Shown: positions 1 through 11,769 of the stretch, one piece after another
Position numbering within the stretch: position 1 is the stretch's first letter
Layout of the letters: each line of letters begins with the position of its first letter
From: Calcarisporiella thermophila CBS 279.70
Taxonomy: Eukaryota > Calcarisporiellomycota
NCBI RefSeq assembly: GCF_041956535.1
Contig: NW_027192198.1
Location: 164,551 to 228,550, forward strand
Direction of reading: 5' to 3'
Length of the DNA stretch: 64,000 nt
Notes under the pieces: generated by a model
Databases searched by the model: none
The model's input: the letters and a program-made list of their open reading frames with translations, nothing else
Told to the model about the DNA's origin: nothing
Program-made: the position numbers and the translations under genes

Positions 1-1260
1 CGTGTCTATAAATAGCCGCCTCGATAATGAAAAGCACGGCATTAGGGCGATGGGAGGAGAGAGAGAGAGAGAGAGAGAGCGCGCGTGTGTGAAGGAGAGC
101 TCAGCGGGCTGCTCCCTCCGGCAACCAAAGAGGCCTGGTATCGTTGATGGACGGCTGGTTTGCAGAGGGGGTGGCTTAGCGTCGCCATGTCTTACAGACT
201 GGAAACAAAGTGAAGAGCCTCTTGCGAAGAGTCCCCACCCCCCAAGGCCCAAGTAACACGCGAGAGCAGAGATTAGCGCGAAAGGGGGAAGTCCGGCGGT
301 GGAGGAGGCCAGCCTTCAATGCCGCCACACATCTCCCAGATCATGGCCGGTCGCCAATGCTCCACAATAGGAGGGGTGGGCGGGGCCAGCATGAGATGCC
401 GAGCATTTTCCAACTCTTTTGGGGGATGGCAGAAGCATCACATGGGACTGCGAATCGCTTCATGCTCTGTAATCTGTCTTGTCAATCCACCATCTATATT
501 GAGGTGAGCAGCAGGACAGAGGGCATGAAACTGCAGTTCCCTCGCACTTGAATTTCCTGGGAGAGGAAGCCCCGTCAGCCGACATGAAAAGCAGTCACAT
601 GAGAGCCTCCATTGGGCCTGGCCTATTCGCCACCGAATGATTCTTGTGACTAGGGGGGCTTTTTAACAGACTCTAAATGCAATTTCATTATTACTAATGG
701 AAGAAAAAAAATATGAAAAAATGAAAAAAAAAAATGAAATGAATGGGGAAAAAAGCAGAGGGAATTGAAAAGGAGAGAAGGGATATCCCAAGGAAATCGA
801 GTTTGTGCAGTGAATCGATTTTTGTCCGGTTTATCTAGAAGGATATCAGACACTAGCAATGCACAGCCAACACTACAGAGAAGTCCAGTGGCAATGGATA
901 TGGTATAAGACATCCTTTCCCTTCTGGGAGATGCCACGCGATGAAGACCCCATAGGGTAGGATGACTCTGTTCTGGGTCGGCTTCTATTCAACCCTCTCT
1001 CTCTTACTTCAGCAGCCCCACTTTCACACATTTCATGGCGGCCGCCCTCATAACTCTCCTTCTATCCCTCTCCTCCTCAACCATCGAAGCGAAATGGGTG
1101 ATGATTGTCTTGCTTCTTTTCTGTTATCAGGATGCTTGACTCGGTGGAAATCATACATTATATTAACAGGTAGCCAAGTGGATGGCAATACATGGAATGG
1201 TACACTCAACAAGGATCAGTATTCTACAAGAGAATAGGAACTTCCACGGGGAGCATTTCA
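1..1260. other. Region without a recognisable gene
   Basis: I find no exon chain here that resembles a known family. It holds a short GA microsatellite at 57-79. A minus-strand ORF (913 down to 650, 87 residues) starts with a hydrophobic segment but runs into Phe-rich translation of a poly-T tract, and I see no splice context for it, so I do not call it a gene. The right part is downstream of the Derlin stop codon. Confidence 0.5.
57..79. repeat. GA dinucleotide microsatellite
   Basis: An uninterrupted run of about 11 GA units lies near the left edge of the window, outside any recognised gene. Confidence 0.9.
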
Positions 1261-2203
1261 CTAGCCTCCTAACCGGTAACCCCTTCCCCACGTGCTCCAT
1301 ACCCACCCACCTCTACCCCCGGATTCCCCCGGGAAAAGCCGCTGCAAAATGGGAGGCGTCCTCAGAGGCCGCCTTCCTCGGTGTCTTCGGGGGTATTCCA
1401 CCTCCAGCCAATTGTAGATATATGCACTAGCAAATCCGGCCATTAGGTCGAGAGGGATGGCGCCCGAAATAAGGAATTGGATGGCGATATCTAGCCCTGG
1501 AAGGTATTTTGCCTAGTCCATGTTAAAGAAAATTAGAGGGCAGTTAGGAAGGGAGGGGTCTACCGAATGGGGCATGGTGTCGCACTACCTTGAAGTCAAC
1601 CCCCATGAGGGAAATGTAGGTCGAAGGATTGCGGAGCGACCACAAGGCCATGGCCGACATGACCAGGGATCGGGTAAGGATTGGTAGATCGAATACGTAT
1701 GCAGCAGCCTAATGAGATTTCCGAGCAATGTTAACATTATGTTAAGAATGTAAAAAAAGGGGCTGGTGCACTGCAACTAAATACCCAATGAATAGAAGAA
1801 GTGATCATATAGAAATAGATGTAGTCAGCAGATCTCCCATTAAATGTACGCAACTCCAGTTCCGACGAGAATTTATAGAAGCGGTAGAGGAGAGCGATGA
1901 AGCCCCACCCAAGGCGGTGCACCACCAACGAGGTGCCCAATCTCCATACCTAACCATGGGAAACATGAAGGGCCATGCAAGTCAACCTATTTTTGTACGT
2001 AATAGGAAAAATACCTCCATCTTTGAAAAAACACGATAAAAATCCAGGTGCCAATGTCGCGCCATTTTCCGCGGTCCAAGGTGCGCCCCGAAACTCGTGA
2101 CGCATATGGCAGTGAAGACGAACCGCGTTACGGGCGGTGTGGACTTCCAGAGCCGAATGATGTCTGATTCCGATGTTGGAATGCGATTTTGCGATCGGTT
2201 CAT
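1261..2203 (-). CDS. Derlin (Der1/Dfm1 family) ERAD membrane protein
   Basis: Derlins are rhomboid-like pseudoproteases of the ER membrane that help move misfolded proteins to the cytosol for Cdc48/p97 and proteasomal degradation. I read four exons: 2203-2015, 1949-1785, 1708-1589 and 1512-1261, all joined in phase 0, giving 241 residues. Family landmarks are an N-terminal STPPVTR, a VWRLGTS/LGWGF segment, NGRSADYI, then WSLRNPSTYISLMG and, near the end, AYIYNWLEVEYP followed by RPLRTPPILQRLF. The last nine residues, WGRGYRLGG, fit the SHP box that binds Cdc48/p97. The start codon is 178 bp from that of the divergent prefoldin gene. Splice sites are inferred from frame; the family call is firm, but Der1 versus Dfm1 is not resolved. 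Confidence 0.88.
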
Positions 2204-2381
2204 TGGATATGCCGCAATTACAGGAAGAGGTGGGCCAAAAAAAAAAGTTTCGTTCTCTTGGAAAAAAAAAGGAGAGTAGGATTTGGAAAATGGAGGGTGA
2301 AAATGTGACGGCTTTCCGGTACTGTTATTTTTTATTTTATACTCGCTGGTGAACATCGCGTTCGATTTCATAGATCCCATC
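2204..2381. promoter_or_regulatory. Shared divergent promoter region, Derlin / prefoldin 4
   Basis: Only 178 bp separate the two divergent start codons, so the 5' UTRs and promoters of an ERAD gene and a cytosolic chaperone gene must share this segment. It is AT-rich. I cannot name a specific factor site in it. Confidence 0.5.
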
Positions 2382-3007
2382 ATGTCGAATGTTCGCATGG
2401 TAAACCTAGCATCCACATTCATTTCTAATCTCTTCGTGGATTTCTTATCCTGATGTTCTATTCCACTAAAGCTTAAAGAGGACGAGGAGGTCGAGGTTGA
2501 GGTGTCGTGGGAGGACCAGAAAAATATCAACACGTTCAGCAAGCTGAATGCGAAAATAGATGACCTCGAGGATGAATACCAGAAGAAAAAGGTTCGATCA
2601 GGTGATGGATGAATGGTGTGCCCACTCTAACTAAATGCGACTATTGCACTCGATTATAGCAAGAGAAGGAATATCTTGACGATCTCTCCACCGAGCTCGA
2701 GTTGGCCGACGAGGACGAGCCTGTAAAGTAAGTTTCCCTTCCACTTTTCGCGTATTCGCACCGACATCCGCTCTATAGGCATCCTCTTATTATTATGATT
2801 CCGCCGGATAGATACCGCGTGGGTGACGCATTTGTCCATCTCTCCCTTTCGCAAGCCCAGGAGCGCATCGAGCAAGAGCAGGCTTCGCTGGACCAACAAA
2901 TAGAGGCTCTGGGTCGCGAAATCGAGAATGTTCGAGGACGTATGACGGAGCTGAAGACAGTATTATACGGAAAATTCAAGAATGCAATTAATTTGGAGAA
3001 GGATTGA
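2382..3007 (+). CDS. GIM3: Prefoldin subunit 4
   Basis: Prefoldin is the hexameric cytosolic chaperone that hands nascent actin and tubulin to the CCT chaperonin; subunit 4 is one of its beta-type subunits. Four exons (2382-2399, 2472-2591, 2660-2727, 2779-3007) give 144 residues, close to the 129-134 usual for the family. The N-terminal part is acidic (DEEVEVEVSWEDQ), followed by a heptad-rich helix. The strong match is the C-terminal half, with YRVGDAFVHLSLSQAQERIE and a closing helix that ends in KTVLYGKFKNAINLE, the typical PFD4 ending. Exon 1 encodes only six residues. AATAAA-like sequence follows at about 3114. Confidence 0.93.
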
Positions 3008-4576
3008 GGGGTGTCGTGGTGCATTTTGGTTTTTCCTTCCTCTCCCCTCCCCCCCCACTTCATCCCCCTTCTCCTTCACTCCTCCATCCACTACCAATCT
3101 TCTCGTTAACATTAATAAATGATGAACTCGAAAAAGAACCTCTTTTTTATTAGCCACCCTGTGCTACTGACACATGTTGTTTGTCCAATTCATCCAACCA
3201 TTTAGCTTACCTGAGATATGAAATGGACATTTAGGGCAATGGATTGAACGCAGTGTATCTGGAGGTTGAGTCGCCCATTCTTGGCTGACCTTTCCTCTTA
3301 GGCACCCATTCTATTAGCGTAATTACTTTAAGATGGAAAATCCATATTAGCTAAAGGGTGAGAGCGACAAGCGGACGAACCGAAGGTCGCCTTCTCTCCC
3401 CTACTCATGGGGACGGAGAGGGGGGCCAGGCTCTCATTAAGGTCTTGGCTTGCATTCATTTCTTTTTATTACTCCCCTTTCATAAGCCTTCGGTGGATTG
3501 TTAAGCGCGAGAACAGTATCCAACCTCTGCAAAATCTATTCAGCGACGGAAAGATTTCCTTCCAATTTCAATGAATTTCACGAGTTTCTTTATTTGTTAT
3601 CATGAGCTAACTCGGATGCATCCATTTTCTTAAAGAATTGTACTTCTTTCCATAATGAGGGACAGTGCAGAAAACTGCCTTGTCCATTTTCACATTCCGA
3701 TCATACTAGGGAGGCGACCAGATTTGAAGAGGAGAGGCAAAGGAGAGGAGAGGGGATGATAAAGAAATAATCGCTCGATTTCATGCATACATTTTTTTAA
3801 TTTGCATAGCTGGCGGAAAGAGAATACAAAAAAGGGGCTATAAGGGTGGGGCTATTATTAATATTAATAATTTCAGTGGGCTGAGATTGCGTTTGCAAAT
3901 AACCTCAGATTGTTAACATCATATTAAACGATCTGTACCAATGGGTGACGTAGGCATTCGACTTTGATTCCAAGGGGGATGCATTTCTCTTTTTCTTATT
4001 TTTTTTCAGCTTTCTGTTGGATCTTGTTTTAGAATTAGAACATTAAGTAAAGGTGAGTTGAGATGAGTGTTAGTGATGAGATAACATCATGTGCGGATAT
4101 GGATGCGATTGTTCTGATGGGTGCATGAGGATGAATTCTTCCACTCGTTTTATTTACTTTTCATCATTTCGATCCGTGCCTTCCATTCATTAATTTTCAT
4201 TCTTATTTCTAAAGGATCTTCCTTGGAAACGCTTCCCTACCGCGAGAAAGGCGACCCCGTCTGGCACACAAACCCAATCTACCACCGTTTTTATCTTATT
4301 TTTTTCTCTCTTCTTCGTCGACTTGAGCTTTGATCATCGATTTCTCCTCCACGAGAACTGCTGAAAGGGAAAGAGAAAAAAATATCAAATAGGGGACGAC
4401 AAAGAAAAGGGTGAGTATATGTTCTCATCGGCCACCTGGGCGGATGCCACGTACTCATCATGGTCTTCTTTCGCTAGCCTCACTTACTATTTGGTACAGA
4501 GAACCACAATCTATGAACCATAAACCGCCAGTAACTTATCGACACCCTAGGTCAAGACAAGGCATTGCGCTTCCCC
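3008..4576. other. Intergenic region upstream of CCR4
   Basis: About 1.5 kb without a recognisable exon. The left end holds the prefoldin 3' UTR with an AATAAA signal near 3114. A donor-like GTGAGT at about 4410 and an acceptor CCCTAG ending near 4552 suggest an intron in the CCR4 5' UTR. Nothing else stands out. Confidence 0.5.
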
Positions 4577-4804
4577 ATGGCAGAAAAAGACAACCTATTT
4601 AATAGCTTCACACTGCATCACCCGCTCCACAACCATCTCCTCTACACCTCCCCCAACCGACCCCATTCCCCTCAACAACCTCCCCTACGCACCCAATCTC
4701 CCTCCGCGCACCCCTCATCCCCCGGCTTCCACAATCTCTTAGCCTACCCTGCTGGATCGCTGTCCCGCTTTCCGGTACAGTTGAGCCTTTCGCAAAAGCT
4801 TCAG

Positions 4805-4862
<58 letters not shown>

Positions 4863-6903
4863 CCCAGCAGCCCCAGCAGCAGCCCCCCCTCACCAACGCG
4901 TTTAATCAGTTCACGCACCAACTTCTGAACCAGCAATCGTCGCAGCAGTCGGTTACCAATGTGCTCGCATCGCCCGTGAATGTGTCGCAATCCATTAATT
5001 CGACGACCACACTGCCCTCCTCGCTTGCCGCGTCCCAGCACTACCAGCAGCAGCTCAACTACGCCCAGATCTCGCGTCAGTCCTCCTCGCCTCACCACCA
5101 TGCCCGTGCTGCCGCCGCTCTGGCCCGCTCCACGGCCAACCTCAACCAAGGCGTGACCATCACAGATCCCAAGAGTCGAGCACCCGTTCAGAACGGCAAA
5201 AAGGAGGACGACACAAGCGGCCGCACCGACGTGTTCCAGCAATGGACAGTGCTGGATTTGGGAGGCGTGGGCCTGCGCAGCATCAGCGCAGAATTGTTCC
5301 GCTACGAGTTCCTGACCACCCTCTACCTCGGCCACAACCACATCACCTACCTTCCCACGGAGATCTCGCGATTGCGCCACCTTGTGCACCTCGATATTAG
5401 CAGCAACCAGCTCACCTCGATCCCCCCTGAGCTCGGCTTGTTGACCAACCTGCGCGAGCTCTTCTTGTTCGACAATGCGCTCGTGCAGCTGCCGATGGAG
5501 CTTGGGACCCTTTACCAGCTGAAGACCTTGGGGCTGGAGGGAAACCCTCTGAGTGACCCGGTGAAGACATTGCTGGCCAAGGATGGCACCCAAGCGGTCA
5601 TCGGCTATTTGCGAGACGCCTGTCCCGGTAAGTTGCCATTTCATCACCCCTGACCTGATGTCGGCCCTGCTCACCCCTCCCCCCCCCCCCGTCTGTTTCG
5701 CTTATTTGATAGTGCCCCTGCCGCCTCCGGAACGTGAATGGATCTCTTTCAACGAAAACGACATCAACTCCTCCAACTCCAAGGGTAATGGTTTTATTTT
5801 TTTTTTGCGTGCCATGGTTCATGCGAGCTGCTTAAACAAGAGGCTTACCTTTAAACCACCTTTGTATAGATGGGTTTAGCGTTCTCGATTACAATATTTT
5901 GTGCGAAAAGTATGCGACTTCTCAGATGTACGCCTACACCCCATCCTGGGCGCTCGGATGGGACTACCGCAAGGAGCTTATCATGCAAGAGATCCTCTCC
6001 TATAGCGCGGATATTCTTTGTCTGCAGGAGGTAGAAACCTCGCAGTATGAGGAGTTTTTCCAGAAGCAGCTTCTTTCCAACGGCTACGAAGGCGTGTTCC
6101 TCCCCAAGACCCGCGCGAAGACCATGGCGGAGCAGGAGCGTAGGGGCGTGGATGGCTGCGCAACCTTCTACAAGGCCTCCAAGTTCAACCTCATTGACAA
6201 GCACCTGATCGAGTTCAACCAAATCGCCCTCAAGCGGCCGGATTTCCGGAAAACGGACGAGTTCTTCAACCGGCTGATGACCAAGGACAACATTGCCGTG
6301 CTCACGCTGCTCGAGAACCGGGACACGGGGACACAGTTGGTGGTCGCGAACGCCCACATCCACTGGGATCCGACGTTCGCGGATGTGAAGCTCGTGCAGG
6401 TGGCAATGTTGGTCGAGGAGCTCGAGCGCGTCCGCAAGCTTTGGCGCGCCGAGGCCTCCATCATCTGCGGTGACTTCAACTCCACCCCGGACTCGGGCGT
6501 CTACGAGTTTTTGTCGCGTGGGCTGGTCAAACAGGACCACATCGATTTCGGGGGGTATGCGTGGGGCAGCTACACGGAGGACGGGCTCTCGCACACCATG
6601 GCTCTTCGGTCAGCCTATACTCCCGAGGACGAGCTCCCGTTCACCAATTTCTCGCCGGGATTCACGGGCGTGATCGACTACATCTGGTACACAACGAAAC
6701 ACTTGAGCCGGACCGGCATCCTTGGCCCCGTGGATCGCGACTATTTATCACGAGTGGTGGGGTTCCCCAACGCCCATTTCCCCTCGGATCATATATGTCT
6801 GCTGGCACAGTTCAAGGTTAGGGGAAATTCGACAGGCAACACCGGATCCGGAGGCAATGGTGGGAATTTTGACTTTGGGAAAGGAGAGAGAGAAGATCGT
6901 TGA
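4577..6903 (+). CDS. CCR4: CCR4 catalytic subunit of the CCR4-NOT deadenylase
   Basis: CCR4 is the Mg-dependent 3'-5' poly(A) exonuclease of the CCR4-NOT complex, which shortens mRNA tails in the cytoplasm. Three exons (4577-5627, 5713-5784, 5870-6903) give 718 residues. Order of domains: a Gln/Pro/His-rich N-terminus with a polyglutamine tract at about residues 75-95; a leucine-rich repeat block at about 220-340 that in yeast binds CAF1; then an endonuclease/exonuclease/phosphatase domain from about 375. Active-site landmarks are LDYNILCEKYAT, LCLQEVE, NAHIHWDP, IICGDFNSTPDSG, IDYIWY and FPSDHICLL. I start at the ATG at 4577 because the frame has no earlier ATG. The end of the protein is Gly/Asn-rich and weakly conserved. 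Confidence 0.96.
4802..4861 (+). repeat. CAG/CAA repeat coding for polyglutamine in CCR4
   Basis: A tract of mixed CAG and CAA codons encodes about 20 glutamines, continuing into a QP-rich stretch. The interruptions by CAA suggest it is more stable than a pure CAG repeat. Confidence 0.95.
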
Positions 6904-7480
6904 GATTGTTTCCCCCTTTTTTTTTATTCTTTCTTTTTTTTTTGAATGGCTCCTATTTTCGCTTCTTATTATATATATATATTTTCTGCGTGGGGAGTTT
7001 ATGGATGGGATCGTGTAGTTTTTTATGGATTTTTATGTATTTTTTTTCCCCTTTTCTTCTGTACTGTCATTCTTTTTTTTCCTTTTTCTTTTTTTTTCTT
7101 TTCCTTTTTAATTTTGTTTGTAGTAAGTGAGAGTTTGGTTTTCTTCTTGATTATTATTATATAAATTGGTTTTTCTCCCTTTTTTTCCTACGCAATCTTC
7201 CATTTTCTCTTCTTTTTCTTTTCTTTTCTTTTCTTTTTTTCCTCCTCCTCCTTCTCTTTACAACACTTTTTTTTCCTTGTGTTTTCCATTAAATTTATGT
7301 GTCTATAACTGCTGCCACTTATTTACTGTATTCACAATGAATACATTGAGAAGAGGGCTCTGTTTTATCTTATCATTGGTAAGCCACCCTCCTCTAAATT
7401 CTAAGCAAAATGAAATACACGTCTCTCACTCAAACCCTGAAAACTTTATCCACTGCTATAGACAAATTTACATTGGAGAA
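6904..7480 (+). other. CCR4 to HIS1 intergenic region, T-rich
   Basis: 577 bp, very rich in T on the plus strand (long runs of T and of CTTT). It must contain the CCR4 3' UTR and the HIS1 promoter. I see no coding segment. Confidence 0.6.
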
Positions 7481-8592
7481 ATGGATCTCTACAATGAACT
7501 TCCCGATCGCCTGCTCTTTGCAGTCCCAAAAAAAGGACGTTTATACGAACGCTGCCTTGCCCTTCTTGAGGGCGCAGACATCCAATTTCACCGCAAGAAT
7601 CGGCTTGATATTGCGCTAGTAACCAATCTTCCCCTCGCGCTAGTGTTTCTTCCTGCGGCCGACATCCCTGCATTTGTTGCATCGGGCAATGTCGAGCTTG
7701 GCATCACCGGCCAAGACATGGTGGCCGAATCGCAATTGGAAGGAAAGGTCCAAGTGGTGTGTGAGTTAGGCTTTGGGAAATGTCGACTGTGTGTACAGAC
7801 CCCCACCAAGGGTGCGGTGCGGACAGTGGAGGATTTGGTTGGGAAGCGGGTCGTCACTAGTTTCGAAAACTTGGCCAAAAACTTCTTCGACAAATTAGAG
7901 AAGGCGCAAGGGGGCGCTGGCGGGAAAACTGAGATAACCTATGTAAGCGGAAGTGTGGAGGCCGCTTGTGCTCTGGGGTTAGCGGATGGAATTGGTAAGA
8001 GTGATCCAGATTTCCTCCCGCTAGCTGTTTATTAATGCCTTGCCCTCTCTATTTTCTGCCCTCCCTTCCTTCCCTCCCTCTTTTCCTATCGTTTGCTCAC
8101 TGTTTATAATTTGCTGCTGACAGTTGATTTGGTTGGTAAGTAACTCAAGCGCCTGACTGCTATATGATTCCCTGCTAACCAGCTTCTCTTTATTTTTTTT
8201 TTTTTTGGCTTGTTGTAGAATCCGGAGAAACAATGAAGGCGGCCGGACTCACTGATGTCGCAACCCTTCTCACCTCCCAAGCCGTACTTATCCAGCGCCA
8301 CTCTCCTAAGCATCCCGAGCTCGTCAATAAAATCGCCTCCCGTATCCGGGGTGTCATTGCTGCCTCACGCTATGTTTATTGCGACTATAATATCGAGCGT
8401 AAGAATCTGGAAAGGGCGGTCAAACTTACACCAGGCAGACAGGCTCCCACGATCAGCTCATTAGAGGAGGAGGGATGGGTTGCCGTCAGCTCTATGGTAT
8501 TGAAGGATGATATCGCCCAGGTAATGGATGGGTTAGAGGGGATTGGCGCTCGGGATATCCTCGTCTTTAACATCAGCAATTGCCGGGTGTGA
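7481..8592 (+). CDS. HIS1: ATP phosphoribosyltransferase (histidine biosynthesis, first step)
   Basis: HIS1 condenses ATP with PRPP to make phosphoribosyl-ATP, the first and feedback-inhibited step of histidine synthesis. Three exons, 7481-7994, 8124-8135 and 8219-8592, give 299 residues (yeast 297). The N-terminus MDLYNELPDRLLFAVPKKGR, the VFLPAADIPAFV segment, ELGITGQDMV, the PRPP-binding YVSGSVEAACALG and the C-terminus GARDILVFNISNCRV match the long fungal form with its C-terminal regulatory domain. The middle exon is only 12 nt and encodes the Val-Asp-Leu-Val of the conserved VDLVESGET motif; phases (1/1) close only if it is included. An AATAAA lies about 75 bp after the stop. Confidence 0.97.
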
Positions 8593-8869
8593 AGTTACTT
8601 GTTCCTCCACTCCCTCGGCGCTTTCTTCCCCTCCACCCCTCCCTCTCTCTCCTACCCCACTGAGGAGAAAAAAATAAATTAGATGTTTCTTGAATTTTTT
8701 TTTCCCTCTTTTATCTTGTTAGATAAATAAAAATACCATAAGCGATAGATAATTACAAAGACGATCGCAATTACAATGGCAAAGTTACAAAAAACAGCAC
8801 ATCAGCGCGTATCGACAGTGTAGACATATTAATTCAGGCATAGACCCAAGACGTTCCAGAGATACAGGG

Positions 8870-10607
8870 TTAGATCAAAAATGGATGCGCCTCCGTGTTG
8901 AAAACCCATTTGTCGAGAGGGATTACATCGTGGGGAGAGAATAGTAGGTAGAAGTACTTCAGTGTTTCGGCAAAGAAGAAGCTTTCCTGGTTGTTATTCT
9001 GCTCGGGATTCTCCTTGGTCACATCTTGGAGCCCAGAGAAGCCATTTTCATTGCGGCAGCATTTGTTGAGTGCCTGGAAGAGTTTCCAGCCAATCTCTTG
9101 GTAGCTGGGATCTCCCGTCAAGCGGTAGAAGTAGAAGAGACTCTCCACCGTCTCCGGGCGCAAGAGGTAACCAGGGGAATCCTGCCAAAAGCCCCACCTT
9201 GCCGCCCTCTCGATGACCGTTGCATCTATGGGCTGAGGTTGGGAGGGAAGTAGGTAGTTCCAGCTCTCCGGGGCAATGCCGCTGGGCATCGCCTCCCAAA
9301 CATGCACGCACCCGTGGACAAGGTCGGTGGCCATTTGTGCCAGCGAAGGGTCTGAGAGCAAACGTGAGCCAAGAAGGAGGGTTCCAGGAAGGAAACAGGA
9401 CTAAGATTAAGAGAGAAAAAGGCAAACATGGTGGAGTTGAGCTCCCTGCTTTGGTAAGAAATAATTGAAAGAATTTTCCCAAGTTACCAGTTCATCCATG
9501 TGGCCACTGATCTTATCGCCATTGATCACGGCCAGGAAGGTGTTGTTCTCTTTGGTTCTAACAAGCAAGTGGTTGCGAACACTTTCTACACTGCGCATAA
9601 ACATAGTACGGTATTGGGGAACTGTCCCCTTGGTATAGTAATACATCTTGAGGAGGTATTCATAAAAAGAGTCACCGCCGCCGCCCACTGTAATAAATGC
9701 TACAGAGAGAAAAAGATACCAGGTTAAAAGCGCACGATTAGCCCCCTCGTTGAAAGCGCCAGGGGGCGAAGAAAAAAAAAAAGCAAAGCGATGATACCCG
9801 TTTCGAAGTTTCCGTTGTCTGGATTAATGTAGATGGGATATAGGCCAGGATAGGGGGTCTTCAACTTGTCAAGGTAATCTATCACGCGCTGGGCCTTCTG
9901 ATAATAGGTTTGATTTCCCGTTCGCCTGCTTAAATGGCCGAACTCCAGCAACAGGGTCCCCATATCGGCCAAGACACTCGCGCCATTGCGCAGGCCGCTT
10001 CGGACAGGGTTCTCGGTCTTGAAATTCACATTCATGTACGGGATCCCGGTAGGGGAATCGAATGCGGGCATGAGGAGATTCGTGAGATCTTGAGCTTTTT
10101 GCAAAAAGAGCTCATCCCCCGAGAGGTCGTGAGCGGAAAGCAAACCTCCCACGTAGCGAATAGTCGTTTCAAAGACGTTGACGACCGGTGGGGATGCGCT
10201 CTTCCAGTCGATGTCGGCGACGAACTCGCGGGCTTCTTCGTATTCGTCGCGGAGCTCCATGATCAACAGCGTGTCCAGAGCGTCGACAATGGTGGCTGTG
10301 CATCATACAAAGTCAACAGAGAGGGGGATACCCCTTTATTGATGGAGAAAAATGGTTTACCTCCCCACCCGTTCCGTGTATTCGACGCCGTGTTGGATAC
10401 CGTTTGCAGCTCATCGTTCCCCCATGCGCCAGTGCGGTAGCCATGCCATGCGTGGAGAAACGCCTCTTTAACCTGTGCTCTTCGCTCCGCGTTGATATTT
10501 GTGTATGGGGGATTAGCTGTCTCAAACGCAAGGCTCGGCATCCTCTTGAGAGGTGAGGCGGACACCAGCGCCAGGGCGGTTATTGAGGCAACCCAAGAAA
10601 TCTTCAT
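8870..10607 (-). CDS. Secreted/vesicular class I alpha-1,2-mannosidase (GH47)
   Basis: GH47 enzymes trim alpha-1,2-linked mannose from N-glycans using a bound Ca ion. Four exons (10607-10361, 10295-9798, 9699-9488, 9400-8870) give 495 residues. The N-terminus has a cleavable-looking signal peptide (MKISWVASITALALVSAS) rather than a membrane anchor, so the product is more like fungal secreted mannosidases than ER Mns1. Family landmarks: GWGGATIVDALDTLLIM, GGGGDSFYEYLLKMYY, SCFLPGTLLLG, RPETVESLFYFYRLTGD, a Cys in NKCCRNENGFSGL and the Ca-binding Thr in the closing FNTEAHPF. It lies tail to tail with HIS1, 277 bp apart. Confidence 0.94.
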
Positions 10608-11769
10608 TCAAAACAAGACCGCTTTTTGTCGGTAGCTCTATGAAAGGTATAGCGGGGAAAAAATATAAAGAAATGAAACAAAAAGATGCCATCCCCTCTT
10701 CCATGCCCTCAGGGATTTTAAACATCCCATCCTTTTGACAATAAAGAAGTATCCCGTGGATGGGTCATCGGCAGGACTAGTCCATGTATAGTGCGGCAAT
10801 AGGTTTAAGTTCCACGTTTTTTGCTGCGGCAGGGATCACAACCTGCATGTACTGCTCATGCGATGCGTGACTTCTCATTAATGTGCATGATGACGTAGAT
10901 CCCTAGATGCATATCGCCCCATTTTCACGGTGCTTCAGACTGTTTCATTTTCACCTCCGGCGCGAGAGGGAGGAACTCCTGATATATTGGCATGCCCTTT
11001 CGATGGCCAGAGGTATTGTCGCACTCTCAGGACAACGCAATAAATCGTCACGACAAATGGTTCGGGTTTTATACGAATTAGCTTAAACTTCCCGTACGAC
11101 GACTCTGTTTTTGTGCGGAAGATTGGGCGGAAATGGGCGGGGAGAGGGGGGAAATGGCCCAGGGGGGCTGCCGTGCTTCTGCCCTACGTCTTGGACTTCA
11201 ATCAAAGAGATGAGCCTGAGAATCTAGGGACGAGACGGGGCTCTGCTTTTTGGCCATGTCTGGATTATCGGCCAAAATTTAATACCTGAGCCTTAGCCAA
11301 TTCGCCCATTTTATTGAGATTTCCTCGCGAGTTGCATATCCAATTCTAATGCGGGCCAATCAGAATGCCGTTGATTTATTTCCTTCTATTTTTTCCATAC
11401 ATTTTCCTCACACACTCTTACTCTTCTCGTTTTTCTTTATCCTCCCACCATCCTCTCCTTTCTGCCAATCCTCCCATTCTCCTCTTCTTGACATTAGCCA
11501 AGCATAGTAGCAGGACTACGCCTCACACTGCCTTCCCTTCCTTTTTGCCCTCTTCATTCCTTCTTTCTAGCGGTTCTTTTTTTTTATTAATCTGGTTTTT
11601 GTGATTGCCATTATTAATATCCCACTCCATCCCCCGGCTTCCTCTATTGAAATTGTCCCATAAAACACTATTCAAACTGGCGCCACCACCAGCATACGAT
11701 TTCGAGAATGTGTTCTCCACTCCCATCCTGGAGAGACATTCAAGTCATCATCTACACAATAAGCAGCAG
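10608..11769. other. Divergent intergenic region, GH47 mannosidase / TPT transporter
   Basis: About 1.16 kb between two divergent start codons. The right half is T- and C-rich and probably 5' UTR of the transporter. I see no further gene and no recognisable RNA. Confidence 0.5.

Noticed and set aside
650-913. Small minus-strand ORF starting MSYTISIATGLLCSVGC
   Set aside because: The first half could be a membrane segment, but the rest translates a poly-T tract and no family or exon partner was found.
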